Assembly (NCBI GenBank): GCA_002709385.1 | Contig: PAQS01000006.1 | Location: forward strand, 22,409 to 65,719 | Reading direction: 5' to 3' | From: Waddliaceae bacterium | Lineage (GTDB): Bacteria; Chlamydiota; Chlamydiia; Chlamydiales; GCA-2709385 | DNA: 43,311 bases | Shown: positions 9,792 to 16,792 of the stretch, one piece after another | Numbering within the stretch: the first letter of the stretch is position 1 | Layout of the letters: the number at the start of each line of letters is the position of its first letter | The notes under the pieces: model-generated | The model's input: only the letters and a program-made list of their open reading frames with translations | Database searches by the model: none | Told to the model about the DNA's origin: nothing | Made by a program: the position numbers and the translations under genes

Positions 9792-9820
9792 AAAATACAG
9801 AATATTACGAAAGATCCCAA
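9792..9820 (-). promoter_or_regulatory. Possible sigma-70-type promoter for the DUF2126 gene
   Basis: On the minus strand TTGGGA, a 17-base spacer and TATTTT lie about 50 bases upstream of the start at 9741. Each hexamer matches 4 of 6 consensus bases. The 114-bp divergent region between the two halves of the amidoligase cluster is the natural place for promoters. The plus-strand promoter is not obvious. Confidence 0.3.
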
Positions 9821-9855
9821 TCCCAAGACGAGACAATTATTTTCTCGAGGTTCAT

Positions 9856-11697
9856 ATGATACGTTCATTTATCGCTATATCTTCCGATGGTTTACTTACC
9901 CCTTCTCTTGACATTCATCTAAGTCATAATTCTAATAGTGTAGCACCCTACGGATGGGGTATAGCTTGGCATCCAGATAACAAAGCCGCTGCTCTGCTCT
10001 ACAAGCAAACAAATACAAGCGCAGAAGTATCATCTACCAATGAAATGCCTGACATAGCAGCATTTCGATCAAAAACTTTCATCTGTAAAGCAAAAACTGA
10101 CTCTGCTGGATATACCCATCATGAAATACAACCCTTTTCCAAATCATTTGCAGGTAACGACTGGCTATTTGCACACTGCGGAAATATCGATAAAAATAGT
10201 CTACGTGAACTCTTCACTAGTGACTCTAAATTTTTAACTCCGTTAGGACGCTCTGACTCTGAACTTGCTTTTTGCTTTTTATTAGGAAAATTTTACCAAG
10301 AAGGTCTAGAAAGCATTAAAGCAGCAACTACTTCGCTTTTACTATCTTGGTTAGCTGAGTTAGATAAAATTGGAGTACCTGACATCACTATGTCAGATGG
10401 AACAAGCATGCTGATTTATCGTGGAGAACATTCTCAAGAACATTATTATTTTTCACGAATTACTCCTTCTGAAACAAAAATAGAATTAGAATCATCGACT
10501 ATCACTGCAAATTTCCAAGATCCTAGAGATATATACCGAACAAAATTTATTCTATCAAATGAACCTTTTTCCACAGGTCAATGGGAAGAAATAAAACAAG
10601 GACAGCTTCTTATTGTGAGTAATGGAGCCATTACAAGCTCTGATATACAAGCGTCTTTATCTTCTCAGGAACTTCCAATATCAACAAAAGGTACAGAACC
10701 AGAAATACAAAAAACCAAAAAGGCTTACAGCAATATGCAAGTTGAACAAACACAATCAAATCAAGTAATTATGAATTCTAGATCTGTTGTCAGTTGTCGA
10801 GATGCTGGAACACTAACTTATCGCATGTTCAATATCACGCATATTACTGAATATTCTTATACAGAGCCTGTAGAACATAGCTCACATATCTTTCGTCTAA
10901 AACCTCTTGAAAGCCCTATTCAAAGTGTAGAGTATTCCACTCTCACAATTTCTTCTCCTGGAGAACAAATTCAATTTGAAGATGTATTTGGGAATGAGTC
11001 ATTACACTACACAATAACAGAACCGTATACCCACCTAAAAGTCGAAAATCATGCTCGTGTTAGAATCTACGGGCGTCCAAATGATGATACAACTCCAAAA
11101 AAAAGACAAGCCTCTATACCTCTTGTATGGATGCCATGGCAAAGACAAATGATGATGCCGTATCTTCTACCGCAAGAGCTTCCCCCGACCCAACTAGAAG
11201 AGTTAACGACTTATGCCATGAGTTTCGTAGAACGAAACGACTACGATCTTTTAGAAACTTTGAGAGATATTAATCACTCTATCTATACAGATTACGAATA
11301 TTTACCCGGAAAAACTTCACTAGATACGACTCCTTTCGATGTTTACGCTACACGCCATGGAGTTTGCCAAGACTTTGCTAACCTTTTTATTTGCCTAGCT
11401 CGCCTCCTAGGAGTCCCCGCACGTTACCAAATGGGCTATATTTATACAGGAGCCTCTTACGAAAATAAAATTCAATCTGAAGCTTCTCATGCTTGGGTAG
11501 AACTCTATCTTCCTTACATCGGCTGGCGTGGTTTTGACCCTACAAACGGTTGTCTTGCTAAACAAGAACACATCAGCGTAGCACGTGGACGTAATTACCT
11601 CGATGCAACCCCTACTTCTGGAACTATTTTCAAGGGTGGAGGAACAGAAACTCTTGGAGTCACAGTAAAAGTAGAGGAGGTATACAATGACCAATAA
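9856..11697 (+). CDS. Class II glutamine amidotransferase-like domain fused to transglutaminase
   Basis: A 613-residue fusion. Residues 1-255 resemble YafJ-type class II amidotransferases: YGWGIAW (32), HHEIQPFSKSFAGNDWLFAH (88-107), GRSDSELAFCFLL (131), SDGT (180) and SNEPFS (234). The nucleophilic Cys2 of this family is replaced by Ile (protein starts MIRSF), and the Asn of the usual AHNG is Cys (AHCG, 106-109), so glutaminase activity is not expected. After a linker (about 260-315), a transglutaminase N-domain (320-410) and core follow with an intact triad: C504 in RHGVCQDFANLF, H545 in ASHAWVELYLP and D561 in GFDPTNG. The ATG start has GAGG five bases upstream and no in-frame alternative supplies a cysteine. 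It overlaps the ATP-grasp gene by 11 bp. The role is probably in peptide or isopeptide synthesis or processing. Confidence 0.88.
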   Translation: MIRSFIAISSDGLLTPSLDIHLSHNSNSVAPYGWGIAWHPDNKAAALLYKQTNTSAEVSSTNEMPDIAAFRSKTFICKAKTDSAGYTHHEIQPFSKSFAGNDWLFAHCGNIDKNSLRELFTSDSKFLTPLGRSDSELAFCFLLGKFYQEGLESIKAATTSLLLSWLAELDKIGVPDITMSDGTSMLIYRGEHSQEHYYFSRITPSETKIELESSTITANFQDPRDIYRTKFILSNEPFSTGQWEEIKQGQLLIVSNGAITSSDIQASLSSQELPISTKGTEPEIQKTKKAYSNMQVEQTQSNQVIMNSRSVVSCRDAGTLTYRMFNITHITEYSYTEPVEHSSHIFRLKPLESPIQSVEYSTLTISSPGEQIQFEDVFGNESLHYTITEPYTHLKVENHARVRIYGRPNDDTTPKKRQASIPLVWMPWQRQMMMPYLLPQELPPTQLEELTTYAMSFVERNDYDLLETLRDINHSIYTDYEYLPGKTSLDTTPFDVYATRHGVCQDFANLFICLARLLGVPARYQMGYIYTGASYENKIQSEASHAWVELYLPYIGWRGFDPTNGCLAKQEHISVARGRNYLDATPTSGTIFKGGGTETLGVTVKVEEVYNDQ

Positions 11698-13165
11698 AAG
11701 TTCCATAAAGGACTATGAGGTCGGTGAGTTTTATGATGAATTATTTGAAGAATCGGGAAAACTTAGATCTTACGCTCGCCCACTAGAAAGCGCCGTAGCC
11801 TCACTATCTACTGCAGAGCTACGAAAAAGACAAAAAGCTGCTGAACTAGCTTTATTCCAACAAGGAATTACCTTCGCTGTTTACGGAGATCGACGGGGTA
11901 CAGAAAAGGTGATGCCCTATGATATTCTTCCACGTATTGTTCCCGCTCATGAGTGGAAAGTCCTGGAAAAAGGATTAAAACAACGTATCACAGCTCTTAA
12001 TCTTTTTATTGACGACATCTATAATGATCAAAAAATCTTGAAAGATATGATCATACCTCGTGAAGAGGTTTTTTCATGCAGTGGTTTTTTAAAACAATGT
12101 ACCGGAATACGCCCTCCTAAAGGAATCTGGGCTCACATTACCGGCACTGATCTCGTTCGTGATCATGATGGTACTTTTTATGTTTTAGAAGATAACCTTC
12201 GCTGCCCATCTGGAATTTCCTACGTTCTAGAAAATCGAATGATTCAAAAACGAATTTTTCCTTCAGCGCTAAGAAAATTAAGAGTTAGACCAGTAATTGA
12301 GTACACTGATCGCCTTTACTCAACCCTTCGTCATATCGGATCGGAAATTTCTCCAGATCCAACAGTCGTTGTATTAACACCAGGTATTTATAACTCTGCT
12401 TATTTTGAACACGCTTACCTCGCTCAGCAAATGGGAGTGACTCTCGCTGAAGGACGTGATCTAACGGTGCGAGATGACCACGTTTACCTCATGACAACGA
12501 AAGGATTGCAGCGGGTAGACGTTCTCTACCGTCGTATTGACGACACATTTCTAGACCCATTAGAATTCAACCCCGATTCACTCCTAGGAGTGCCAGGAAT
12601 CATGTCGTGTTTCAGAAAAGGAAATATCGCTCTAGCTAATGCTCCTGGAACAGGAATAGCAGATGACAAAGCTATTTACTCATACGTTCCTAATATTATT
12701 CGTTACTATCTTGATGAAGAGCCTATTATTCCCAACGTAAAAACATTTTTATGTTCAGATCCTGATCAATGCAAATACGTACTAGATAACTTAGATACAC
12801 TCGTCGTCAAACCAGTAAATAGCTCTGGTGGCTATGGAATGTTAGTTGGTACGAGTGCAACGAAAGAACAACGTGACGTATTCGCCAAAAAAATAGAAGA
12901 CACCCCTCATCTATATATCGCACAACCCGAACTCGCACTTAGTCGCTGCCCAACCATTACAGAAAAAGAAATCGAAGGCCGTCATGTAGATCTAAGACCT
13001 TATATTCTATATGGCCAATCTCCTTACGTTCTTCCAGGAGGACTTACAAGAGTTGCATTAGTAAAAGACTCTATCGTCGTCAATTCTTCTCAAGGCGGAG
13101 GAAGTAAAGATACCTGGGTCTTAAGTGATGAAGAAATAAAAATAGAGGAACACAATCATGCTTAG
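11687..13165 (+). CDS. Circularly permuted ATP-grasp amidoligase (COG2308 type)
   Basis: A 492-residue protein typical of the circularly permuted ATP-grasp family (DUF404/DUF407, COG2308). Recognisable blocks include QGITFAVYGD near residue 60, the segment KGIWAHITGTDLVRDHDGTF (about 146-165), VLEDNLRCPSGISYVLENR and VVKPVNSSGGYGMLVG, the last a nucleotide-binding strand-loop. ATP-grasp enzymes of this type are predicted to form amide bonds between amino acids or onto a peptide, using ATP through an acylphosphate. The start has GGAGG six bases upstream and sits inside the end of the GAT-transglutaminase gene; its own end overlaps the alpha-E gene by 8 bp. The three are therefore surely one operon. 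The product is unknown. Confidence 0.93.
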   Translation: MTNKSSIKDYEVGEFYDELFEESGKLRSYARPLESAVASLSTAELRKRQKAAELALFQQGITFAVYGDRRGTEKVMPYDILPRIVPAHEWKVLEKGLKQRITALNLFIDDIYNDQKILKDMIIPREEVFSCSGFLKQCTGIRPPKGIWAHITGTDLVRDHDGTFYVLEDNLRCPSGISYVLENRMIQKRIFPSALRKLRVRPVIEYTDRLYSTLRHIGSEISPDPTVVVLTPGIYNSAYFEHAYLAQQMGVTLAEGRDLTVRDDHVYLMTTKGLQRVDVLYRRIDDTFLDPLEFNPDSLLGVPGIMSCFRKGNIALANAPGTGIADDKAIYSYVPNIIRYYLDEEPIIPNVKTFLCSDPDQCKYVLDNLDTLVVKPVNSSGGYGMLVGTSATKEQRDVFAKKIEDTPHLYIAQPELALSRCPTITEKEIEGRHVDLRPYILYGQSPYVLPGGLTRVALVKDSIVVNSSQGGGSKDTWVLSDEEIKIEEHNHA

Positions 13166-14120
13166 TCGCGTAGCTAACTCGCTCTATTGGATGAGTCGCT
13201 ATCTAGAGCGAGCAGATAACGTAGCCCGTTTTGTAAGAGTAAACGCCCACTTAATGCTAGATCTTGGTCTTGATTCTAATCAAGCACGCTGGCTCTCTCT
13301 TATTTATGCTTCAGGTGATCATGAAGAATTTAGAAAAAAACACAAAATCTCATCAGAGAGTACTGTTCTCCGTTTTTTGACATTCGATGCGAAAAATCAA
13401 AACTCTATTTTAAGTTGCGTAGCCAGCGCCAGAGAGAACGCTAGAACAGTAAGAGAACACCTTCCCAGCGAAATTTGGGAAGCGATCAACGAACTGTTTC
13501 ATTTCACACTCAAACACCGCCGTCGACGTTTTATCGAAGACCTACAGGAATTCTACGAGCATTTTCAAGGCATGGGGCATATGATCACAGGTTATGCGGA
13601 AGATATGCTCGCACACCATGAAGCCTGGCACTTCATACGCCTTGGTAGAATGCTTGAGCGAGCAGATAAAACAGCACGCCTTCTTGATATTAAGTACTTT
13701 TTTCTTACAACAACTCTCTCGAAAATGCCAGAAGCTTACGATACGTTAGAGTGGGCTGCAGTATTAAAATCTGTAAATGCCAACGATATGTATCGTAAAA
13801 AATATCATATTTTCAACTATCGAAACATAGCAAATTTTTTGATTTTTGACCCTTTTGTTCCTCGTTCTATTAATTACTGCGTAAATGCCGCTTCTGATTC
13901 ATTAGATGCAATCATTGGTGATAGTTCCAATTCAATAGTTGCACGACAAGAGATGGATATTCTGAAAAATTCTTTAGAAACAAGTGATGTTGACCAGGTC
14001 TTATTGATTGGAGTTCACGATTACATAGATGTTTTTCAATACAATCTTAATATTGTTGATGAAGCCATCTATAAAAGTTTTTTCCTTTTAGACCAACACT
14101 CAGTCTTATCTTCTGTTTAG
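13158..14120 (+). CDS. Alpha-E domain protein (DUF403, COG2307)
   Basis: A 320-residue all-helical protein beginning MLSRVANSLYWMSRYLERAD, the signature of the alpha-E family. A second characteristic block, HFIRLGRMLERADKTARLLD, lies near residues 163-182. The family occurs almost always beside circularly permuted ATP-grasp and transglutaminase genes, sometimes fused to them. Its biochemical role is not established, and a scaffold or accessory subunit of the amidoligase is the usual inference. It is translationally coupled to the ATP-grasp gene (8-bp overlap) and is the last gene of the operon, followed by the hairpin at 14126-14159. Confidence 0.94.
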   Translation: MLSRVANSLYWMSRYLERADNVARFVRVNAHLMLDLGLDSNQARWLSLIYASGDHEEFRKKHKISSESTVLRFLTFDAKNQNSILSCVASARENARTVREHLPSEIWEAINELFHFTLKHRRRRFIEDLQEFYEHFQGMGHMITGYAEDMLAHHEAWHFIRLGRMLERADKTARLLDIKYFFLTTTLSKMPEAYDTLEWAAVLKSVNANDMYRKKYHIFNYRNIANFLIFDPFVPRSINYCVNAASDSLDAIIGDSSNSIVARQEMDILKNSLETSDVDQVLLIGVHDYIDVFQYNLNIVDEAIYKSFFLLDQHSVLSSV

Positions 14121-14123
14121 AAG

Positions 14124-14198
14124 AAAAAAAGCTTAGACTATTTCTAGTCTAAGCTTTTTGTTTGAAGTGCTCGGAGCCGGACTCGAACCGGCACGGAC
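14124..14198. repeat. Direct repeat, left flank of the tRNA-Leu island (att-like)
   Basis: 75 bp identical to 16586-16660. It contains the terminator hairpin and the 3' end of tRNA-Leu (T arm and acceptor 3' strand). Similarity continues imperfectly to 14222 through the anticodon region. This is the arrangement left by site-specific integration at a tRNA gene, although a segmental duplication could also produce it. Confidence 0.85.
14126..14159. terminator. Bidirectional Rho-independent terminator (copy 1)
   Basis: AAAAAGCTTAGACTA, loop TTTC, then TAGTCTAAGCTTTTT: a perfect 15-bp stem with A and T tracts on either side. It lies 5 bp after the alpha-E stop codon and ends the amidoligase operon. 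It is duplicated exactly at 16588-16621 as part of the island's flanking repeat. Confidence 0.9.
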
Positions 14199-14222
14199 CA
14201 AGATCTGAGGGATTTTAAGTCC
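14168..14222 (-). pseudogene. Truncated tRNA-Leu(UAA), 3' part only
   Basis: On the minus strand, the anticodon stem-loop (GGACTTAAAATCC), a diverged variable arm, an intact T arm and an acceptor 3' strand can be read. The D arm and acceptor 5' strand are replaced by unrelated sequence, so a cloverleaf cannot form. Four differences from the complete gene at 16630-16713 lie in the variable arm. It is best explained as the second attachment-site half of the island. Confidence 0.85.
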
Positions 14223-14338
14223 TTTTACGAAAGATTTCCAATCCATCCTACAGCATAGCCATTTGTTTAACTTAGAGGCTTTTACGAGATAGAATACCTT
14301 CCTCTAGTATCCCCAAATATCTCATAATTCCACTGGAT

Positions 14339-14356
14339 AAAGTTGGACAAATGAGA
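14339..14356 (+). repeat. GTTGGACAAAT repeat at the left inner edge of the island
   Basis: AAAGTTGGACAAATGAGA here resembles GTTGGACAAATTGAGA at 16564-16579, in the same orientation near the other island edge. A further partial copy, AAAAGTTGGACA, is at 16549-16560. Short repeats inside both ends of a tRNA-borne element could be recombinase arm sites; this is inference. Confidence 0.4.
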
Positions 14357-14377
14357 CTACTTTCTCAGAATCGTTCG

Positions 14378-14893
14378 TTAACGCGTCCACTTCGAAGCAA
14401 TCGAAGTCTCTGGAAGATTGAGAGCTTCTGCAATCTTATACAAAGTAGTACGCCTGGGCATCGAGGCTGAAGCAAAAAAACGACTTAATGAAGGTTGAGG
14501 TATACCAGTTCTTCGAGCAAGTTCGCTAATTCCACCCCGTTTTTCAACTTCTGTTCTCAATGCCTTTTTGAATTCTTCGATATCTTTTCGAATCTCTTCT
14601 AAATTATCAAAAGGAAGATAAGGACGTGCCCGGGGGCTATTTGGAGCTTCTTCTATATCTTCTAACGACTCTCGTAGGTCAGCGATAACCTCATCCCTAT
14701 CCTGGGGATCGTCTTCATTCATCCAGAGATTCATTAAATCTTCAATCCCTTCAAAATCAGACACAGTCCTCATTAGAGATCTCAAAAACTCTTCTGGAAG
14801 CCCCATCTTGCGCATCTCACCTATAATGCTATCTGGGTGATGGCGATCAGGCTCGGAGCCTTTTTTTTCATCACAAATGCCTACATTATTCAT
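14378..14893 (-). CDS. XRE-family antitoxin (HigA-like)
   Basis: A 171-residue protein whose C-terminal part (about 115-165) is a Cro/C1-type helix-turn-helix: ISELARRTGIPQPSLSRFFA, then RRTTLYKIAEALNLP. The N-terminal 90 residues are acidic and not recognised. It is longer than typical HigA antitoxins (about 100 residues). Its ATG overlaps the TGA of the upstream toxin gene (ATGA), giving the toxin-first order of higBA-type modules. It would neutralise the toxin and probably repress the operon through the repeats at 15301-15335. Confidence 0.8.
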   Translation of the reverse strand: MNNVGICDEKKGSEPDRHHPDSIIGEMRKMGLPEEFLRSLMRTVSDFEGIEDLMNLWMNEDDPQDRDEVIADLRESLEDIEEAPNSPRARPYLPFDNLEEIRKDIEEFKKALRTEVEKRGGISELARRTGIPQPSLSRFFASASMPRRTTLYKIAEALNLPETSIASKWTR

Positions 14894-15300
14894 TTTAAGC
14901 GCCCTCTAATTTCTACTTGACCTCGCTCAATTAGCTTAGCTCGGATCTTTATCTTAGCTATCTGCCTTTTATCCACTTTCTCGTCACGCTTTACATAGGC
15001 TTGACACAGATAAGCCATATCATCTGAAAAAACAACCAGCAATCGTAGCTGAACTCTTCCCGGACCAATATTGTGCCACTTCATCTTGTAACAATTAGGA
15101 ACCCTAGCTTGACTTTTGTCCTTACACGGTCCCCAAAAATTCGAAAGCTCGAACTTTGAATTGCTAGGAAAATCCTTCAACAACTCAACGTCAGGACGAA
15201 TATTCTTCCAATATTCTTCGTTCGTAAATTCTCTTCCTCTCAGCTCTAGGTACGATTGAAGAGCCCATTCCGTGATCACTATATCCACGTTTTGTCCCAT
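14890..15300 (-). CDS. RelE/HigB-like toxin
   Basis: A 136-residue protein. The C-terminal half has the RelE-fold toxin pattern: RVQLRLLVVFSDDMAYLCQA, then YVKRDEKVDKRQIAKIKIRA, a strand, strand and basic helix as in HigB/gp49 mRNA interferases. It also contains NFWGPCKDKSQARVPNCYKM upstream of the strands. The gene directly precedes an XRE antitoxin with a 4-bp overlap, which supports the assignment. No Shine-Dalgarno sequence is present because the last GTTAT repeat abuts the ATG, so the transcript may be leaderless. Activity on ribosome-bound mRNA is known for relatives and not shown here. Confidence 0.72.
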   Translation of the reverse strand: MGQNVDIVITEWALQSYLELRGREFTNEEYWKNIRPDVELLKDFPSNSKFELSNFWGPCKDKSQARVPNCYKMKWHNIGPGRVQLRLLVVFSDDMAYLCQAYVKRDEKVDKRQIAKIKIRAKLIERGQVEIRGRLK

Positions 15301-15335
15301 ATAACTTATTATAACAAATTATAACATTTCATAAC
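15301..15335 (-). promoter_or_regulatory. Four phased ATAAC (GTTAT) repeats at the toxin-antitoxin start
   Basis: ATAAC occurs at 15301, 15311, 15321 and 15331, exactly every 10 bp, with AT-rich spacers. On the minus strand GTTAT boxes run directly into the ATG of the toxin at 15300. One-turn spacing puts all boxes on one face of the helix, as expected of an operator for a multimeric XRE repressor. Operator function is inferred. Confidence 0.6.
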
Positions 15336-15541
15336 AGTTTTAGGGTAATCATGTCTAGGGGATATAGATTTTAGGAAGATAGGTGGGTTAAGGCTATGTA
15401 AAGAGGAGAGCGGAATATATCTCTGGAAAATATAGTAAAGATTGTAAATAGCTTAGACTTCGAAGCTCGTGATTTAATCCCCCTTCGAAAAGAGGAAATA
15501 AGATAAATATTACCCTTCTACAAGGATTAGTGTCCGCGAAG

Positions 15542-16429
15542 CTAGTCACCTATCAAATCTTCTAAACACCCGCTACAAAGTCCAGTTTCAGGATCAGCAT
15601 CAACTTCCCCACAACGATCACAGGTTTCTGTTCCAGATACACTAGTACAATATACACACAATAGCACCCCTTCACCGTAATTCGCCAGACAAGCTGATCT
15701 TCCACAATGCGGACAATCAGGCCCAGGATCGTAATCGCCAGGTCCATAGTTGTAACCGCAATCCACATACTCCGCTCGGTCAAACTGGCTGTAACATAGT
15801 GAACACGTCAGTCCATCTTCTCCATCATGGAGCAGTACTGCAGGATATCCGCAAACCAAACAATCAAAATAAATCTCTTGTGCAAGTAATCCTTTTTTTA
15901 CTTGTGCCCATCGAGTCTTTAGTAACTCGTCCCATTCTCTGATTTGTTCTCTCATGACGCCATAGCGATCATCGTAGGCATCAAATAGGTCGCTTCTCGT
16001 TACTTCCACAAGTCGCTCAAGGATATGAAAAACCTCTGCAACTTGCATTCGACTCACCGAGTGATGAAAATGGATAGCTCTGTTTCTCGTTTTCTGACAT
16101 CGCGTTAGCACTTTTTCCAAAGTCGATAGATCAATACCAATCGCACCTAGTCTTTCTAGTGCGTCATCAAAAGAACAGCTTCTAAACTCTCCTGAATCAA
16201 ATTGAATTTTTGATACCTTCCCAGGTTTAGAACATACCAAGCTCCAATGCTCATCACATAAAAGCCGTTTTAAATGAAGCTCAAGCGCGATGAAAATAGC
16301 CAAAAAAGGAAGTACCTGTGACCCCTCTGAATCATCTAGTTTATTTTGAGATATCGATAGCTTAATTGCATGCTCTAGAAGCTCCAAGGTTCGAAGGTCA
16401 AACATTTTAGTATGACTTCTCTCGTTCAT
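15542..16429 (-). CDS. HEPN-like protein with three C-terminal zinc ribbons
   Basis: A 295-residue protein I do not recognise as a named family. The N-terminal 150 residues are helical and HEPN-like: FIALELHLKRLLCDE (46-60), then CQKTRNRAIHFHH, containing R115-N-x3-H120, the R-x4-H pattern of HEPN ribonucleases. The C-terminal part has three CxxC...CxxC zinc ribbons: C190/193/209/212, C239/242/258/261 and C270/273/285/288. Zinc ribbons commonly bind nucleic acid or protein. The ATG has GGAG seven bases upstream. It lies in the tRNA-Leu island beside a toxin-antitoxin pair, so an RNA-targeting defence or abortive-infection role is plausible. That is inference from motif and context. Confidence 0.65.
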   Translation of the reverse strand: MNERSHTKMFDLRTLELLEHAIKLSISQNKLDDSEGSQVLPFLAIFIALELHLKRLLCDEHWSLVCSKPGKVSKIQFDSGEFRSCSFDDALERLGAIGIDLSTLEKVLTRCQKTRNRAIHFHHSVSRMQVAEVFHILERLVEVTRSDLFDAYDDRYGVMREQIREWDELLKTRWAQVKKGLLAQEIYFDCLVCGYPAVLLHDGEDGLTCSLCYSQFDRAEYVDCGYNYGPGDYDPGPDCPHCGRSACLANYGEGVLLCVYCTSVSGTETCDRCGEVDADPETGLCSGCLEDLIGD

Positions 16430-16548
16430 CTAACTTCTCCACATAGTAGAATATGGACTACAATTATTTAACTACTACAAGTCTCAATAAATAAAATAAT
16501 ATAAAAAAATCCCATACCACTATTTTATGGAAGAAGAATGCACGAAAT

Positions 16549-16579
16549 AAAAGTTGGACAGGGGTTGGACAAATTGAGA
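16549..16579 (+). repeat. Tandem GTTGGACA repeats at the right inner edge of the island
   Basis: Two copies of GTTGGACA (16552-16559 and 16564-16571) lie just inside the right-hand direct repeat. The second extends to GTTGGACAAATTGAGA, nearly the same as at 14342-14356. See the left-edge copy. Confidence 0.4.
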
Positions 16580-16585
16580 AGAAGT

Positions 16586-16660
16586 AAAAAAAGCTTAGAC
16601 TATTTCTAGTCTAAGCTTTTTGTTTGAAGTGCTCGGAGCCGGACTCGAACCGGCACGGAC
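16586..16660. repeat. Direct repeat, right flank of the tRNA-Leu island (att-like)
   Basis: Exact 75-bp copy of 14124-14198. Here it is continuous with a complete tRNA-Leu gene, so this is the functional junction. The segment between the two copies is about 2.4 kb. Confidence 0.85.
16588..16621. terminator. Bidirectional terminator (copy 2) after tRNA-Leu
   Basis: The same 15-bp stem hairpin as at 14126-14159. It lies 9 bp beyond the 3' end of tRNA-Leu on the minus strand, so it terminates the tRNA transcript before the island. Confidence 0.9.
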
Positions 16661-16713
16661 AAAAGTCCGAGGGATTTTAAGTCCCTTGTGTCTACCAATT
16701 TCACCATCCGAGC
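16630..16713 (-). tRNA. tRNA-Leu (anticodon UAA)
   Basis: An 84-nt gene folding as a class II tRNA. The acceptor stem is GCTCGGA/TCCGAGC with discriminator A. The D arm begins TGGTGAAATTGGTAGACA. The anticodon stem is GGGAC/(G)TCCC-type around CTTAAAA (anticodon TAA). It has a long variable arm (TCGGACTTTTGTCCG) and a T arm with GGTTCGAGTCC. CCA is not encoded. Its 3' end is duplicated at 14168, which marks it as an integration target. Confidence 0.97.
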
Positions 16714-16792
16714 AATCTTGAAGTCCTAGATTACGAAATCTAATGATAAGAGTCAATGCGAAGAAAGCTTAAATCTACCCCATATGGCAAAT

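Noticed and set aside
14168-14222. A second functional tRNA-Leu
   Set aside because: The 5' half is missing, so it is called a truncated copy.
14124-16713. Prophage
   Set aside because: No integrase, structural or replication genes are present, so only a small island is supported.
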